DNA of 64,000 nucleotides, taken from positions 1,364,001 through 1,428,000 of the forward strand of contig NZ_CP006367.1 in the NCBI RefSeq assembly GCF_001442755.1, read 5' to 3'. The position numbers were made by a program, and so were the translations under genes. The DNA is from Aureimonas sp. AU20. GTDB taxonomy: Bacteria > Pseudomonadota > Alphaproteobacteria > Rhizobiales > Rhizobiaceae. Of the stretch, positions 28,327-37,754 are shown piece after piece (the first letter of the stretch is position 1; the number at the start of each line of letters is the position of its first letter). A model generated the notes under the pieces. It saw only the letters and a list, made by a program, of their open reading frames with translations, made no database searches and had not been told where the DNA came from.

Positions 28327-29478
28327 ATGGCAACGGCACCCAAGGCTTTCGGCAATATCCGCCGCTCGTTCGACCCGTGGAACGACCCCGCCGCCAAGCC
28401 GCTGATCGAGTTCGACCGCATTTCCAAGCGGTTCGGCACGTTCAACGCGGTGGACGATCTCAGCCTCAAGATCTACCCGCGCGAGTTCTTCACGTTGCTC
28501 GGCCCGTCCGGCTGCGGCAAGTCCACGCTCCTGCGCATGCTGGCGGGCTTCGAGGAGCCGACGGCCGGCGACATTCGGCTCGGCGGCGAGAGCCTGAAGG
28601 GCGTGCCGCCCTATCGGCGCCCGCTCAACATGATGTTCCAGTCCTACGCGCTGTTTCCCCATATGAGCGTGGAGCAGAACGTCGCCTTCGGCCTGAAGCA
28701 GGACGGCATGGCCAAGGGCGAGATCCGCGACCGCGTGGCCGAGATGCTAAAGCTCGTGAAGCTCGACAGCTACGGCAAGCGCAAGCCGCAGCAGCTTTCG
28801 GGCGGCCAGCAGCAGCGCGTGGCGCTGGCCCGCTCGCTCGCCAAGCGCCCCAAGGTGCTGCTTCTGGACGAGCCGCTCGGCGCGCTGGACAAGAAGCTGC
28901 GCGAGGAAACGCAGTTCGAGCTGATGGACCTCCAGCAGGAACTCGGCCTCACCTTCGTGATCGTGACCCACGACCAGGAAGAGGCCATGACCATGTCCGA
29001 CCGCATCGCCGTGATGCGCGCCGGCAAGCTCTGCCAGGTGGCGACGCCGGCCGTGATCTACGAGGCGCCGACCTCGCGCTACGTCGCCGATTTCGTCGGT
29101 AACATCTCGCTGATCGAGGGCGTGGTGGACAGCGCGTCGGGCGGGGTCGTGCGGCTCGCCACGGATGTCGGGGCGATCGAGTCGGAAAGCACGGTCGCCG
29201 TCGCGCCGGGCGACAGCGCGGCCTTCGCCGTGCGCCCGGAAAAGATGCGCCTGTCGCGCCGCCCGCCGAGCGATATCGGCGTCAACGCGCTGCGCGGCGT
29301 CGTCTGGGACATCGCCTATCTCGGCGACGTGACGCTGTTCAACGTCAAGCTGGAAAACGGCGCGCTGGTGCGCTCCACCGTCATCAACGCCGCGCGCGTG
29401 GCGCCCGAGCAGATCGGCTGGGAAGAGGAGGTCTGGCTGACCTTCGAGCGCGACGCCGGCGTTCTTCTGGTGCAGTGA
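28327..29478 (+). CDS. potG: Polyamine ABC transporter ATP-binding protein PotG
   Basis: A 383-residue ATPase. Walker [10 protein letters not shown], signature LSGGQQQRV, Walker B VLLLDEPLGALD and switch VTHDQEEAMTMSD are all intact; a C-terminal TOBE domain follows. The N-terminal extension NIRRSFDPWND is typical of PotG rather than PotA. The ATG at 28327 was preferred to one at 28306. Energises putrescine import with PotH and PotI. Confidence 0.93.
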   Translation: MATAPKAFGNIRRSFDPWNDPAAKPLIEFDRISKRFGTFNAVDDLSLKIYPREFFTLLGPSGCGKSTLLRMLAGFEEPTAGDIRLGGESLKGVPPYRRPLNMMFQSYALFPHMSVEQNVAFGLKQDGMAKGEIRDRVAEMLKLVKLDSYGKRKPQQLSGGQQQRVALARSLAKRPKVLLLDEPLGALDKKLREETQFELMDLQQELGLTFVIVTHDQEEAMTMSDRIAVMRAGKLCQVATPAVIYEAPTSRYVADFVGNISLIEGVVDSASGGVVRLATDVGAIESESTVAVAPGDSAAFAVRPEKMRLSRRPPSDIGVNALRGVVWDIAYLGDVTLFNVKLENGALVRSTVINAARVAPEQIGWEEEVWLTFERDAGVLLVQ

Positions 29479-29489
29479 GGAGCGGGGAG

Positions 29490-30392
29490 ATGGCGTCTCG
29501 TGCCCTGAGGGTCAACTGGTGGAAGGGCGCCGTGATCGGCGTGCCCTATCTCTGGCTCCTCGTTCTGTTTCTCGTGCCCTTCGCGATCGTCTTCAAGATT
29601 TCCCTGTCGGAAACCGCGATCGCCCAGCCGCCCTATCTCCCGGTCTTCGACTGGACGGGCGTTTCGGCGTTGGCCGGCAGCCTGCGCCAGCTCGGCACGC
29701 AGAGCTACCAGTTCCTGGCCGAGGACCCGCTCTATCTCAACGCCTATCTCTCCAGCCTCCAGATCGCGGCGGTCTCGACGGCTCTGACGCTGCTCGTCGC
29801 CTATCCCCTGGCCTATGCCATGTCGCGCGCGCCCGGCGGGCTGCGGCCGGTGCTGGTCATGCTGACGGTGCTGCCCTTCTGGACGAGCTTCCTGATCCGC
29901 GTCTATGCCTGGATCGGCATCCTGCGCAACGAGGGCTATCTCAACCAGTTCCTCCTTTGGACCGGGCTCGTCGACACGCCGCTGACGATCATTAACACCA
30001 ACACCGCTGTCTATGTCGGCATCGTCTATTCCTACCTGCCCTTCATGGTGCTGCCGATCTACGCCAGCCTGGAGCGGCTCGATCCGCGCCTTCTGGAGGC
30101 GGCCGGGGATCTCGGCTGCACGCCGCTCGGCGCGTTCTGGCGCATCACCTTCCCGCTGTCGCTGCCCGGCGTTCTCGCCGGCGCGCTTCTCGTCTTCATT
30201 CCGGCGGTGGGCGAGTTCGTCATCCCCGATCTTCTCGGCGGCTCGCAGACGCTGATGATCGGCAAGACCCTGTGGGACGAGTTCTTCACCAATCGCGACT
30301 GGCCGGTGGCCTCGGCGGTGGCGGTGCTTCTGCTTCTGGTGCTTGTGGTGCCGATCGTTCTCTTCCAGCGCATTCAGGCGAGGGCGGCATGA
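29490..30392 (+). CDS. potH: Polyamine ABC transporter permease PotH
   Basis: A 300-residue inner-membrane permease with about six helices; the first follows WWKGAVIGVPYLWLLVLFLV. The EAA loop is LEAAGDLGCTPLGAFWRITF. The ATG at 29490 has AGGAG seven bases upstream; a GTG at 29475 that overlaps the potG stop is an alternative. Its stop overlaps the start of potI (ATGA). Confidence 0.92.
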   Translation: MASRALRVNWWKGAVIGVPYLWLLVLFLVPFAIVFKISLSETAIAQPPYLPVFDWTGVSALAGSLRQLGTQSYQFLAEDPLYLNAYLSSLQIAAVSTALTLLVAYPLAYAMSRAPGGLRPVLVMLTVLPFWTSFLIRVYAWIGILRNEGYLNQFLLWTGLVDTPLTIINTNTAVYVGIVYSYLPFMVLPIYASLERLDPRLLEAAGDLGCTPLGAFWRITFPLSLPGVLAGALLVFIPAVGEFVIPDLLGGSQTLMIGKTLWDEFFTNRDWPVASAVAVLLLLVLVVPIVLFQRIQARAA

Positions 30393-31210
30393 AACGAGGC
30401 CTTTCCGCCTTCAATCTCGTTTCGCTGGTGCTGGGATTCGCCTTTCTCTACCTGCCGATCCTGCTTCTGGTGGTCTATTCCTTCAACGCCTCGCAGCTCG
30501 TCACGGTCTGGGGCGGGTTCTCGACGCGCTGGTACGCCTCGCTCATGGGCAACCGCCTGTTTCTCGACGCGGCCTGGGTGACGCTGCGCGTCGCCTTCCT
30601 GTCGGCGACGCTGGCCACCGTGCTCGGTACGATGGCCGCCATGGCGCTGGTGCGCCACGCCCGCTTTCCTGGGCGCACGCTGTTTTCCGGCATGGTCTTC
30701 GCGCCGCTCGTCATGCCCGAGGTCATCACCGGTCTGTCGCTGCTTCTTCTCTTCGTCGCCATCGGCTTCGACCGCGGCTTCTGGACGGTGACCGTCGCGC
30801 ACACGACGCTGACCCTCTGCTTCGTCGCCGTGGTCGTTCAGTCGCGCCTCGTCTCATTCGACCGGTCGCTGGAAGAAGCGGCGCAGGATCTCGGCTGCCC
30901 GCCCGCCAAGGCCTTTCTGCTGATCACCCTGCCGGTGATCTGGCCGGCGGTGGCGGCGGGCTGGATGCTGGCCTTCACCCTGTCGCTCGACGATCTCGTG
31001 ATCGCGAGCTTTACTTCCGGCCCCGGCGCCACGACGCTGCCCATGCGCATCTACAGCCAGGTGCGGCTCGGCGTGACGCCGGAGATCAACGCGATTTCCA
31101 CGATCATGATCGCCGTGGTGGCCGTCGGTGTCATCGCCGCCGCGCTGTTCACCCGGCGGCAGGAAACCCGCCGCCGGGCGGACGAGCGCCTGGCCGCGCA
31201 GGACGTCTAA
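30389..31210 (+). CDS. potI: Polyamine ABC transporter permease PotI
   Basis: A 273-residue permease, partner of PotH. Six helices are evident, starting LVSLVLGFAFLYLPILLLVV. The EAA loop is LEEAAQDLGCPPAKAFLLIT, and LDDLVIASFTSGPG is a PotC/PotI hallmark. The start overlaps the potH stop by four bases. The operon ends with a strong terminator at 31232. Confidence 0.92.
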   Translation: MKRGLSAFNLVSLVLGFAFLYLPILLLVVYSFNASQLVTVWGGFSTRWYASLMGNRLFLDAAWVTLRVAFLSATLATVLGTMAAMALVRHARFPGRTLFSGMVFAPLVMPEVITGLSLLLLFVAIGFDRGFWTVTVAHTTLTLCFVAVVVQSRLVSFDRSLEEAAQDLGCPPAKAFLLITLPVIWPAVAAGWMLAFTLSLDDLVIASFTSGPGATTLPMRIYSQVRLGVTPEINAISTIMIAVVAVGVIAAALFTRRQETRRRADERLAAQDV

Positions 31211-31231
31211 ACTTTCCGCGTTTCGAACGAG

Positions 31232-31267
31232 AAAAGCCCCCTCGCGTAGTGTTCGCAAGGGGGCTTT
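31232..31267. terminator. Bidirectional intrinsic terminator
   Basis: Stem AAAGCCCCCT / AGGGGGCTTT extended by GCG / CGC across one mismatch, with T runs on either strand. It lies between the end of potI (plus) and the end of the hypothetical gene (minus), so it can serve both. Confidence 0.85.
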
Positions 31268-31293
31268 CGTTTGTGAGGCGATAGGCGGAAGCG

Positions 31294-32556
31294 TCAGGGC
31301 TTGCAGCGGCAGCTTTCGGCATGGGCGGCGGCGATCGCATCGAAGGTCGCGGTGAAGGCCGCGCCGAGCGGGTCCGCCGGCAGGGAAGAGGCGCCGAGCA
31401 GCCGGTCGGTGACTTCGAGGTCCGACAAGGCGCCGACCACGGTGAGGCGCGTGCGCGCGTCTCCGGGGAAGCCGCCTTCCGGCGCGAAAAGCGGCTTCAG
31501 CTCCGCAAGGCGCGTCAGCGCGTCCTTGGGCGCCCCGTCCTTGGCGGGGGTGTCCTTGGCCGGGGCGGGGCGCATGGGGCCGATCGGGGCGACGACGCTG
31601 CCCGTGGTGGTGGTGTCGAGCGCCTGCGACTCCGCCACGTTCGGCATGCGGCGCCGGATCGCCTGAGCCAGCTCGGCCACGGCCGCGCTGACGTCGGCGT
31701 CGCTTTCCAGCTTGTTCTCGGCGCGCGCCGGGATGGGCGGCAGGTCCGGGTCGGGGGCGTTGCCCTGCGAAATCCGCGTTTCGCCTTCCTCGCGCCCGGC
31801 CACCAGCATGGGCGGGCCGATAAAGGCCTCGTCCTTGACGCCGATGCTGGCGCGCAGGGTCTCGGCGATCTCGGCCGGGGTCGAGCGATCCTCCGGCGCG
31901 GGCGTCGGCAGCGGCACCGGGCGCAGCGCCAGAAGCGCGGCGTCCAGGCTGCTGCGCGCCATGGCGCGCGCGGTTTCGAGATCGCGCTGCCGGCGCTCAG
32001 GCGAGATCGCCACCTGGCCGGCGAAGCGCTTGAGGGTCGCCAGATATTGGTCGATGCCCGAGCAGAGATAGGGCGAGGGGCCCTGCGTCAGGAAGTCGGC
32101 GAGATCCTCGCGAACGCGCATCGCCGTCCAGCGCGCATTGCCGTCGCGCGGGGCCACGCCCGAGGCGCCGTTGGCAGCGGCCGTGGCGGCGCGCAGCGCG
32201 GCGCTCTCGTTCGGCCCGCGCGAGCGCGCATTGGGTGGGAAGATCAGGCCACGCGCGGCCGGCGCCTCGCCCGGCGCCGCCGTCCTGGCGGGCTCGGAAG
32301 GGGCGGAAAGGGCCGCCTTCACGCCCTGGAACGGCCCTTCGGCGATCGGCTTCAGCTTGGCGTGAAAGTCGCGCGCGCAGGCGGCCGGATCGGCCGGCGC
32401 GCCGCGAAGGCCGGTTGAGACCGTCGAGGAGCCGGCGGCCCCCGACGAGGGGTCGGAGCCGACGCGCAGGACGGAGCCGGCGGCCGAAGCGGACAGAGGG
32501 CAGAGGATCGAGCCGGCGAGAACGAGGGCAAGGAGGCGGGGGGACAGCAGGGGCAA
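31294..32556 (-). CDS. Hypothetical secreted protein, Pro/Ala-rich
   Basis: I do not recognise a family. With the TTG at 32554-32556 as start it has 420 residues and begins with a plausible Sec signal (LLSPRLLALVLAGSILCPLSASA). An ATG at 32664 would add 36 residues but overlaps the AsmA gene. The middle and C-terminal parts are rich in Ala, Pro, Arg and Asp with no catalytic motif; ATARAM-like helical stretches and the ending ESCRCKP are visible. It lies 59 bases downstream of the AsmA gene on the same strand, so cotranscription and an envelope role are plausible. Start and function are uncertain. Confidence 0.6.
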   Translation of the reverse strand: MPLLSPRLLALVLAGSILCPLSASAAGSVLRVGSDPSSGAAGSSTVSTGLRGAPADPAACARDFHAKLKPIAEGPFQGVKAALSAPSEPARTAAPGEAPAARGLIFPPNARSRGPNESAALRAATAAANGASGVAPRDGNARWTAMRVREDLADFLTQGPSPYLCSGIDQYLATLKRFAGQVAISPERRQRDLETARAMARSSLDAALLALRPVPLPTPAPEDRSTPAEIAETLRASIGVKDEAFIGPPMLVAGREEGETRISQGNAPDPDLPPIPARAENKLESDADVSAAVAELAQAIRRRMPNVAESQALDTTTTGSVVAPIGPMRPAPAKDTPAKDGAPKDALTRLAELKPLFAPEGGFPGDARTRLTVVGALSDLEVTDRLLGASSLPADPLGAAFTATFDAIAAAHAESCRCKP

Positions 32557-32615
32557 AAGCGGCTCCGTTCCGGATGGGCGGAACGCCGCGCGCCTGAACC
32601 AGGGAGCGTTCCGTC

Positions 32616-34511
32616 TCAGGTCGGCCCGTCCGACGCACTTACGGTTAACGTCGGTTTCGGCCATTCGCCATCCAGCTTGAACCCGATGGGTTTCGATAGG
32701 GTGAACGAATTCGATACGCCGGACGCTTCGACCTTGGTCGGGTCGAACTGACCCTGCACCGCGAGGCGGCCGCTGCGCAGGTCGATCTGTCCGTTGGCGG
32801 TCGCCTCGCCCTCGTCGAAGGCGATGGAAAGCTTGTCGATTCGCATGCGCGGCCCGACGCCGGCCAGCGCCAGATCGACCCTGCGAAACGGCTCGGGGGA
32901 GGCCATGGTGGGGTCGATCGGGCGCGGGCCCGGCACTTTCAACATGCCGCGCTCGACGCCGGCCAGCTGTCCCTCGCGCACACGCAGCTTGGCTTCGGTG
33001 CGGCTGGCGAGCGCGATCTCGGCCCAGTTCGTGGCGGGGCCACGCAGGGTCAGCTGCAACTCGCCCCGGCCGGATGCGAGCGGCATCGTGGTGCCGGTCA
33101 GGGTCGGAAGGGTCGCCACGTCGATGTCGCGCAGGCCCGCCGAGATCACGAGGTCCGGGCGCGGCGCGGTGGTGTCGACGGTGATGCGAAGATCGCCGCG
33201 CCCGTCCAGAAGCGCCATGTCGCCGATGTCGATCGTGCCGACGCCGGCGCTCGCCTTGATCGTCGCCGCCACGTCGCGCGCCGTGGTGCGGCCGAGATCG
33301 GCTTCCTCCGCCGACAGGCGCAGGTCGAGATTGGCGTCGGCGATGAAGCCGGTGCGGATAGGGCGCTGATAGTCGAGCACGGTCTGCGGCGCAGGGGCGA
33401 TCGCCCGGCTGAAACGGCCGAGGTTGAGCTTGCGGAAGGCGAGCGTGCCGGAGATCGCGGGCACGCCGCTCGCCTCGCGCGGGAGAACGGCCTCCAACGC
33501 GCCCCGCGCCGTGTCGCCGCCGAGGTCCAGCGAAGCGGAGCCGAAGGACACGCGGTTGTCCACCAGCTGGATCTGCGTCTGGATGGAAAAGGCGCCGAAA
33601 TCCGGCAGGCCCGCGTTGGACCGCCCGATCCAGTCCACCGCGCGGGACAGGGACGCCGTCGAAAGACTCATGGCCCCCGACAGTTGGAGGAACTCGCCCG
33701 CCGCGCCGCTGCCGTCGAAGCCGATCTCCAGCGCCGGCGCTTTCAAGGCCAGTTTCAGTGGTGCGGTCTGTCCTTCCGTGAAGGAGAGCGGCCGGTCCAT
33801 GCGCGCGTCGAGCCGCAGCGGCTGGCCGTTCCAGACGGCGGCACCCGACAGGCGCGCCATGCTGGTGCCGCCCGGCCATTCGAAGGTGACGTTGACGTTG
33901 GACAGGCTGTCCGGGCGCCCCGGCAGGCGAAACAGCCCCTCGCGTATGTCGAGCTCTCGAAGGCCCTCGAAGCGCACGAGAAACACGCGCAAGTCGCGCG
34001 ACGCTTTGCCGACGGGAACGCCCGTGGGGGCGGGCTCGGGCGGAACAGCGGAGGCGGGGGGCGAGGCGAGTGTGGCGGCGGCGTCCGGCACTTCGCCGGC
34101 CGGCCCGAGTTCGGGCCGTACCAGCGCGACGCGCGTGATATCGGCGCGGCCGAGAAGCGCGGGGAAGAGCGCGAAATCGGCCTCCACGCGGTCCACCGAG
34201 AGAAGCTGAGCGTCCGCGCCCCCGCCGGTTCGGGCGCGTAGGTCCGTCAGAACAGCCCTGGGGCGCGGCAGAAGCTCGAAGGTCACGGTGCCGTCGACAT
34301 GGACCGGTCGGCCCGTCAGATGGGCGAGCCGGGCTTCTAGTTCCTCGCGCGCGTCGCCGAGCTGCAGCGAGACCTGCGACAGGGCAAAGACCAGAAGTCC
34401 CAGAACCAGCAGAACGACGCCCGAAACCGCAGACAGGAGCCCGCGCCGATGCCTGTCCCCGCGCGATGGCTTCTCGGTCGCGCGCCGCGCCGGGGCAGGA
34501 AGCTCTTTCAA
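32616..34511 (-). CDS. AsmA family protein
   Basis: A 631-residue AsmA-like protein. It has a short basic cytoplasmic tail, one N-terminal helix (AVSGVVLLVLGLLVFALSQV) and a long periplasmic beta-rich region containing GRPVHVDGTVTFELLPRPRAVL, the conserved AsmA N-terminal signature. AsmA-like proteins are linked to phospholipid transport and outer-membrane assembly. The TTG at 34509-34511 with AAGGA seven bases upstream was chosen over a TTG at 34550. The 34512-34706 upstream gap contains an AT-richer stretch with a direct repeat of AGAGAG near 34565-34590, possibly promoter-related. Confidence 0.85.
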   Translation of the reverse strand: MKELPAPARRATEKPSRGDRHRRGLLSAVSGVVLLVLGLLVFALSQVSLQLGDAREELEARLAHLTGRPVHVDGTVTFELLPRPRAVLTDLRARTGGGADAQLLSVDRVEADFALFPALLGRADITRVALVRPELGPAGEVPDAAATLASPPASAVPPEPAPTGVPVGKASRDLRVFLVRFEGLRELDIREGLFRLPGRPDSLSNVNVTFEWPGGTSMARLSGAAVWNGQPLRLDARMDRPLSFTEGQTAPLKLALKAPALEIGFDGSGAAGEFLQLSGAMSLSTASLSRAVDWIGRSNAGLPDFGAFSIQTQIQLVDNRVSFGSASLDLGGDTARGALEAVLPREASGVPAISGTLAFRKLNLGRFSRAIAPAPQTVLDYQRPIRTGFIADANLDLRLSAEEADLGRTTARDVAATIKASAGVGTIDIGDMALLDGRGDLRITVDTTAPRPDLVISAGLRDIDVATLPTLTGTTMPLASGRGELQLTLRGPATNWAEIALASRTEAKLRVREGQLAGVERGMLKVPGPRPIDPTMASPEPFRRVDLALAGVGPRMRIDKLSIAFDEGEATANGQIDLRSGRLAVQGQFDPTKVEASGVSNSFTLSKPIGFKLDGEWPKPTLTVSASDGPT

Positions 34512-34706
34512 TCCGGGGTCCTTCGAGGCGTTGCGGGGCCAGACGCCCAAGTCGTATTGCTCAGAGAGTCATATTACTTAGAGAGACAGGCCGGGCTTGA
34601 ACAGAGCGCCGCCGCCCGAGCCCGGCCCGATGCCCCGCAATCAGCCACGCGATTGCGCCGATCGCATGGCGCGCCGGCCGAGCCCGAACCGGCCGCGGGT
34701 TCGATC

Positions 34707-37688
34707 CTACACCGCGAGGACGCGGGAGGGCGGAAAGGTAATCTCCACCAGCGTTCCCTCCCCGGGCGTGGAGGCGATCGAGAACTGCGCGCGGTTGGCC
34801 TCCACCATCGCCTTGGTCAAAGGCAGGCCGAGCCCCGTGCCTTCGCCCCGCCCGCCGGCCTTGACCTGCTGGAAGGGGGTGAGCGCGATCTCAACCTCGT
34901 GCTCGGTCATGCCGATGCCGGAATCGCGCACACGAAGGCAGACGGTGCCATCCTCGCCATAATGGGTGGAGGCGACGATCTGGCCGCCGGCCGGCGTGAA
35001 GCGCACGGCATTGGCGATGAGGTTGAGTGCGATCTGGCGCACCGAGCGCCGGTCCGCCACGACGGGCGGCACGGAGGCCGGCAGGACGGATCGCACAATC
35101 ACCCGCTCGCGATTGGCCTGGGGCTGCATAAGCGAGACGACCTCGGCCACGATCTCGTGCAGCGACACCGATTCGAAGCTCAGCTCGATCTTGCCCGCCT
35201 CGATCTTGGAAATGTCGAGAAGATCGTTGACGAGGTCGAGCACGTGATGGCCCGAGCGCTTGATGTCGCCGAGATATTCGAGATAGCGCTCGTGGCCGAT
35301 CGGGCCGAAGCACTCCGACGCCATGACGTCGGCAAAGCCGATGATGGCGTTGAGCGGGGTGCGCAGCTCGTGGCTCACATTGGCCAGGAACCGGCTTTTG
35401 TGCAGGCTCGCGTCCTCGGCCTGCTTGCGCGCTTCCACCAGATCCTTTTCGGCCTGCTTCCACTGCGCGATGTCGCGGATCACCACGCACCAGCCGCGCC
35501 CGTCCGACAGGCGGCCGAGCGTGACGAAGAGCGGGATCGTGCCCTGCTCGCCGCCGCGCGCCTTATCTGGCCCGACCTTGGCATGGACCTCGCGCCCGTC
35601 GTTGAGGATCGAAGCGAGGCCGTTGTCGCGCAGCGTCTCGATATAGTCGCGCGCGGTCTGCCGGCTTTCGGGAACCAGAAGCTCCACAAAGGGCAGGCCG
35701 AGATAGAAGTCGGGCGTCAGGCCGAACAGCGCCTCGGCCGCGCCGTTCATCTTGCGCACGCGCTCGCCCGCGTCGAGCAGGAGGATGCCGTCGGTCGCCG
35801 TGTCGAGCACGGCCTGAAGCTCGTCCACCTCGCGCTGGAGATCCACCACTTCCCCGGCCAGGAGATCGTCCGGTGGCTCGCGCGCCTCGGTGAAGGACAT
35901 GAGCAGGCACGAGCGCCCGGCCACGGACACGCGCTGGAGATGCAGCCGGGCGCGCTCCATCGTGCCGTCGCCGCACTGGATCACCGCCTCGTCGCCTTCG
36001 CCCGATTCCCCGCAGGAGAGAACCAGCCGGTCGAGACCGCCCGAGTCCTCCAGCGCGTCGAGATCGCTGTAGCGGGTCAGCGAGAAGAAGCGCTTGTTGG
36101 CGAAGAGAAGCCGGTCGCCCATCTGCACGAGAACGGCCAGCGGCAGCGCGTCGAACATGTCCTCCAGCTCGTGCGCGGCGAAGGGCACGGCGTCCTCCAC
36201 CGGCTCGGGCTCGAAGGTCACGGGCTCGGAATTTGCGGGTTCGGGAGCCGCCGGCTCCGCGCGCCGCGCGTCCGCGGGCTGAGGCTTGAGCGGCAGAACA
36301 TTTCGCGGCGACACGCCGAGCTCGGCGCCGATGGCGCGGAAGGCCGCTTCCTCGGCGCTCGACAGGGCAAGCTCGCGCCGGTGCCGGCGCTCGGCCCGCT
36401 CGCTCTCGGTTTCCGGCGCCTGTTCCCGCCGGCCGAAAGCCGCGCGGATTTCAGCCTCGTCCTCGTCCTCGGTCTCGTCCGCTTCCGGCTCCTGGGGCAC
36501 GGGCAGGCCGCTGCGCAGCACGAGGCCTAGCGCGTCGGGATCGGCCACATGCTCGGCCGGGCGCACCACGCCGAAGCCGCGAAAGCCCTCGAAGCGGCGG
36601 TCTCGGCTGTAGATTGGCAGTGCCGCGAGATCCACCGGTGCCTTGCGGTCGGTTCCCTCGATCGGCCAGAGGATCGAGCGCCCCGACCACGTATCGCGCC
36701 GCTCCAGGAGGCGGGCGATCTCGCCGTTCTCGTCGAAACCATAAACCCGCGCGACATCGGTGAAGGCCCGCCCGATCACGTCGGCCGAATGCGGGCCGAC
36801 CACGGCGGAAAAATCCGTTGAGAGGCTGGAGAAGCGGCCGTCTTCGTCGATCTGCCAGACGAAGCGCTTCGGCTCGCCGTTCAGCGGGGCTTCGAAACTC
36901 GGCTGGAGCAGGGCGGGTTCGGGTGCTTCGGGCTCCACTGCAAGGACGAGCGTGGGAGCGCTTTCAACTGGCAGCAATGACGGGTCGGCGTCCAACCCCT
37001 GTTCGATGGACTCGGCGATCTTCGCGGGCGCGTCCGCCGAAACAGCCTCGTTCGAAACAGGCGCGGCGACCGCGTCGTCACCGGCGTCCGGCGTGTCGAT
37101 ATGGATGAGCACCAGCCCTTCGGCCACTTTGGCGAAGGACAGCGCGCCGTATTCGTCCTCGACCGTCAGCCGCTCTTCGCCGGCGCGCAGGAACTCGGCG
37201 CCTTGCGCGGCGAGAAGCGACTGCTCTTCGGCTGGCAGATTGGGCGTTCCCCAGACGAAGCCCGTGTCGGACACGACGCAGGCCAGCGCCTCCGTTAGCC
37301 CTGCTTCCTGCACCAGACGCCGGGCGAAGGCCTCGCGCGTTTCGCTCGGCGCGCCGTCGAGGCGCACGGTCAGGAGAACCCAGGCGCTGTCTTCACCGCT
37401 ACCGTCCGGCATGGCTTCGAGCCGGGCCAGCACCGCCCGGCCCATGCCGGCGTCGGCCGGGCGCAGGAGCAGCTGCGTGCGTCGCTTGAGCGTCAGCGTT
37501 TGGCGCGCCGAGCCGATCTGCGGCAGGAGAGGGGAGGTGGCGTCTTCGCCCGAGGAGCGCCGTCCGCCGGGCAGCGCCAGCAGCGCGGCGCCGGCCGCGT
37601 TGCACCAGAGAACGGCGGCAAGGTCGGCCGACAGCACGGCCACGGCCGAGCCGATGGCGTTGGCAACGCGCACGGCTGGAAGAACCAT
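34707..37688 (-). CDS. Cytoplasmic multi-PAS histidine kinase, PdhS/PleC/DivJ type
   Basis: A 993-residue sensor kinase without membrane helices. The N-terminal half is divergent with PAS-like folds and an acidic linker. A clear PAS (LDTATDGILLLDAGERVRKM) precedes the HisKA domain with SHELRTPLNAIIGFADVM (His773), then NLIANAVRF, DSGIGM and GEGTGLGLPL of the ATPase domain. The H-box region, including FGPIGHERYLEYLGDI, closely resembles PleC, DivJ and PdhS, which act on DivK in alphaproteobacterial cell-cycle control. The size and lack of membrane segments fit Brucella PdhS best; this is inference from architecture. No receiver is attached. A candidate CtrA site lies about 50 bases upstream. 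Confidence 0.88.
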   Translation of the reverse strand: MVLPAVRVANAIGSAVAVLSADLAAVLWCNAAGAALLALPGGRRSSGEDATSPLLPQIGSARQTLTLKRRTQLLLRPADAGMGRAVLARLEAMPDGSGEDSAWVLLTVRLDGAPSETREAFARRLVQEAGLTEALACVVSDTGFVWGTPNLPAEEQSLLAAQGAEFLRAGEERLTVEDEYGALSFAKVAEGLVLIHIDTPDAGDDAVAAPVSNEAVSADAPAKIAESIEQGLDADPSLLPVESAPTLVLAVEPEAPEPALLQPSFEAPLNGEPKRFVWQIDEDGRFSSLSTDFSAVVGPHSADVIGRAFTDVARVYGFDENGEIARLLERRDTWSGRSILWPIEGTDRKAPVDLAALPIYSRDRRFEGFRGFGVVRPAEHVADPDALGLVLRSGLPVPQEPEADETEDEDEAEIRAAFGRREQAPETESERAERRHRRELALSSAEEAAFRAIGAELGVSPRNVLPLKPQPADARRAEPAAPEPANSEPVTFEPEPVEDAVPFAAHELEDMFDALPLAVLVQMGDRLLFANKRFFSLTRYSDLDALEDSGGLDRLVLSCGESGEGDEAVIQCGDGTMERARLHLQRVSVAGRSCLLMSFTEAREPPDDLLAGEVVDLQREVDELQAVLDTATDGILLLDAGERVRKMNGAAEALFGLTPDFYLGLPFVELLVPESRQTARDYIETLRDNGLASILNDGREVHAKVGPDKARGGEQGTIPLFVTLGRLSDGRGWCVVIRDIAQWKQAEKDLVEARKQAEDASLHKSRFLANVSHELRTPLNAIIGFADVMASECFGPIGHERYLEYLGDIKRSGHHVLDLVNDLLDISKIEAGKIELSFESVSLHEIVAEVVSLMQPQANRERVIVRSVLPASVPPVVADRRSVRQIALNLIANAVRFTPAGGQIVASTHYGEDGTVCLRVRDSGIGMTEHEVEIALTPFQQVKAGGRGEGTGLGLPLTKAMVEANRAQFSIASTPGEGTLVEITFPPSRVLAV

Positions 37689-37737
37689 GAAGTCGAGAGG
37701 CGTCGAAATGGCCGTGTCTCCGGTGGAAGAACGAAAA

Positions 37738-37754
37738 GGTTACCGGAGTGTTAA
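37738..37754 (-). promoter_or_regulatory. Candidate CtrA binding site upstream of the PAS kinase gene
   Basis: On the minus strand the site reads TTAA-N7-GTAACC, one base off the CtrA full consensus TTAA-N7-TTAAC. It is 50-66 bases upstream of the kinase ATG, a position compatible with promoter control. The same 231-base divergent gap also carries a lone TTAACC half-site on the minus strand near 37813-37818. Confidence 0.4.

Noticed and set aside
32557..33879. Upstream extension of the hypothetical secreted protein frame.
   Set aside because: It overlaps the AsmA gene in another frame and is Arg/Gly-rich shadow sequence; the signal peptide begins at the TTG.
34560..34595. AGAGAG direct repeats in the gap upstream of the AsmA gene as a specific regulator site.
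   Set aside because: Repeats are short and imperfect; noted only as possible promoter sequence.
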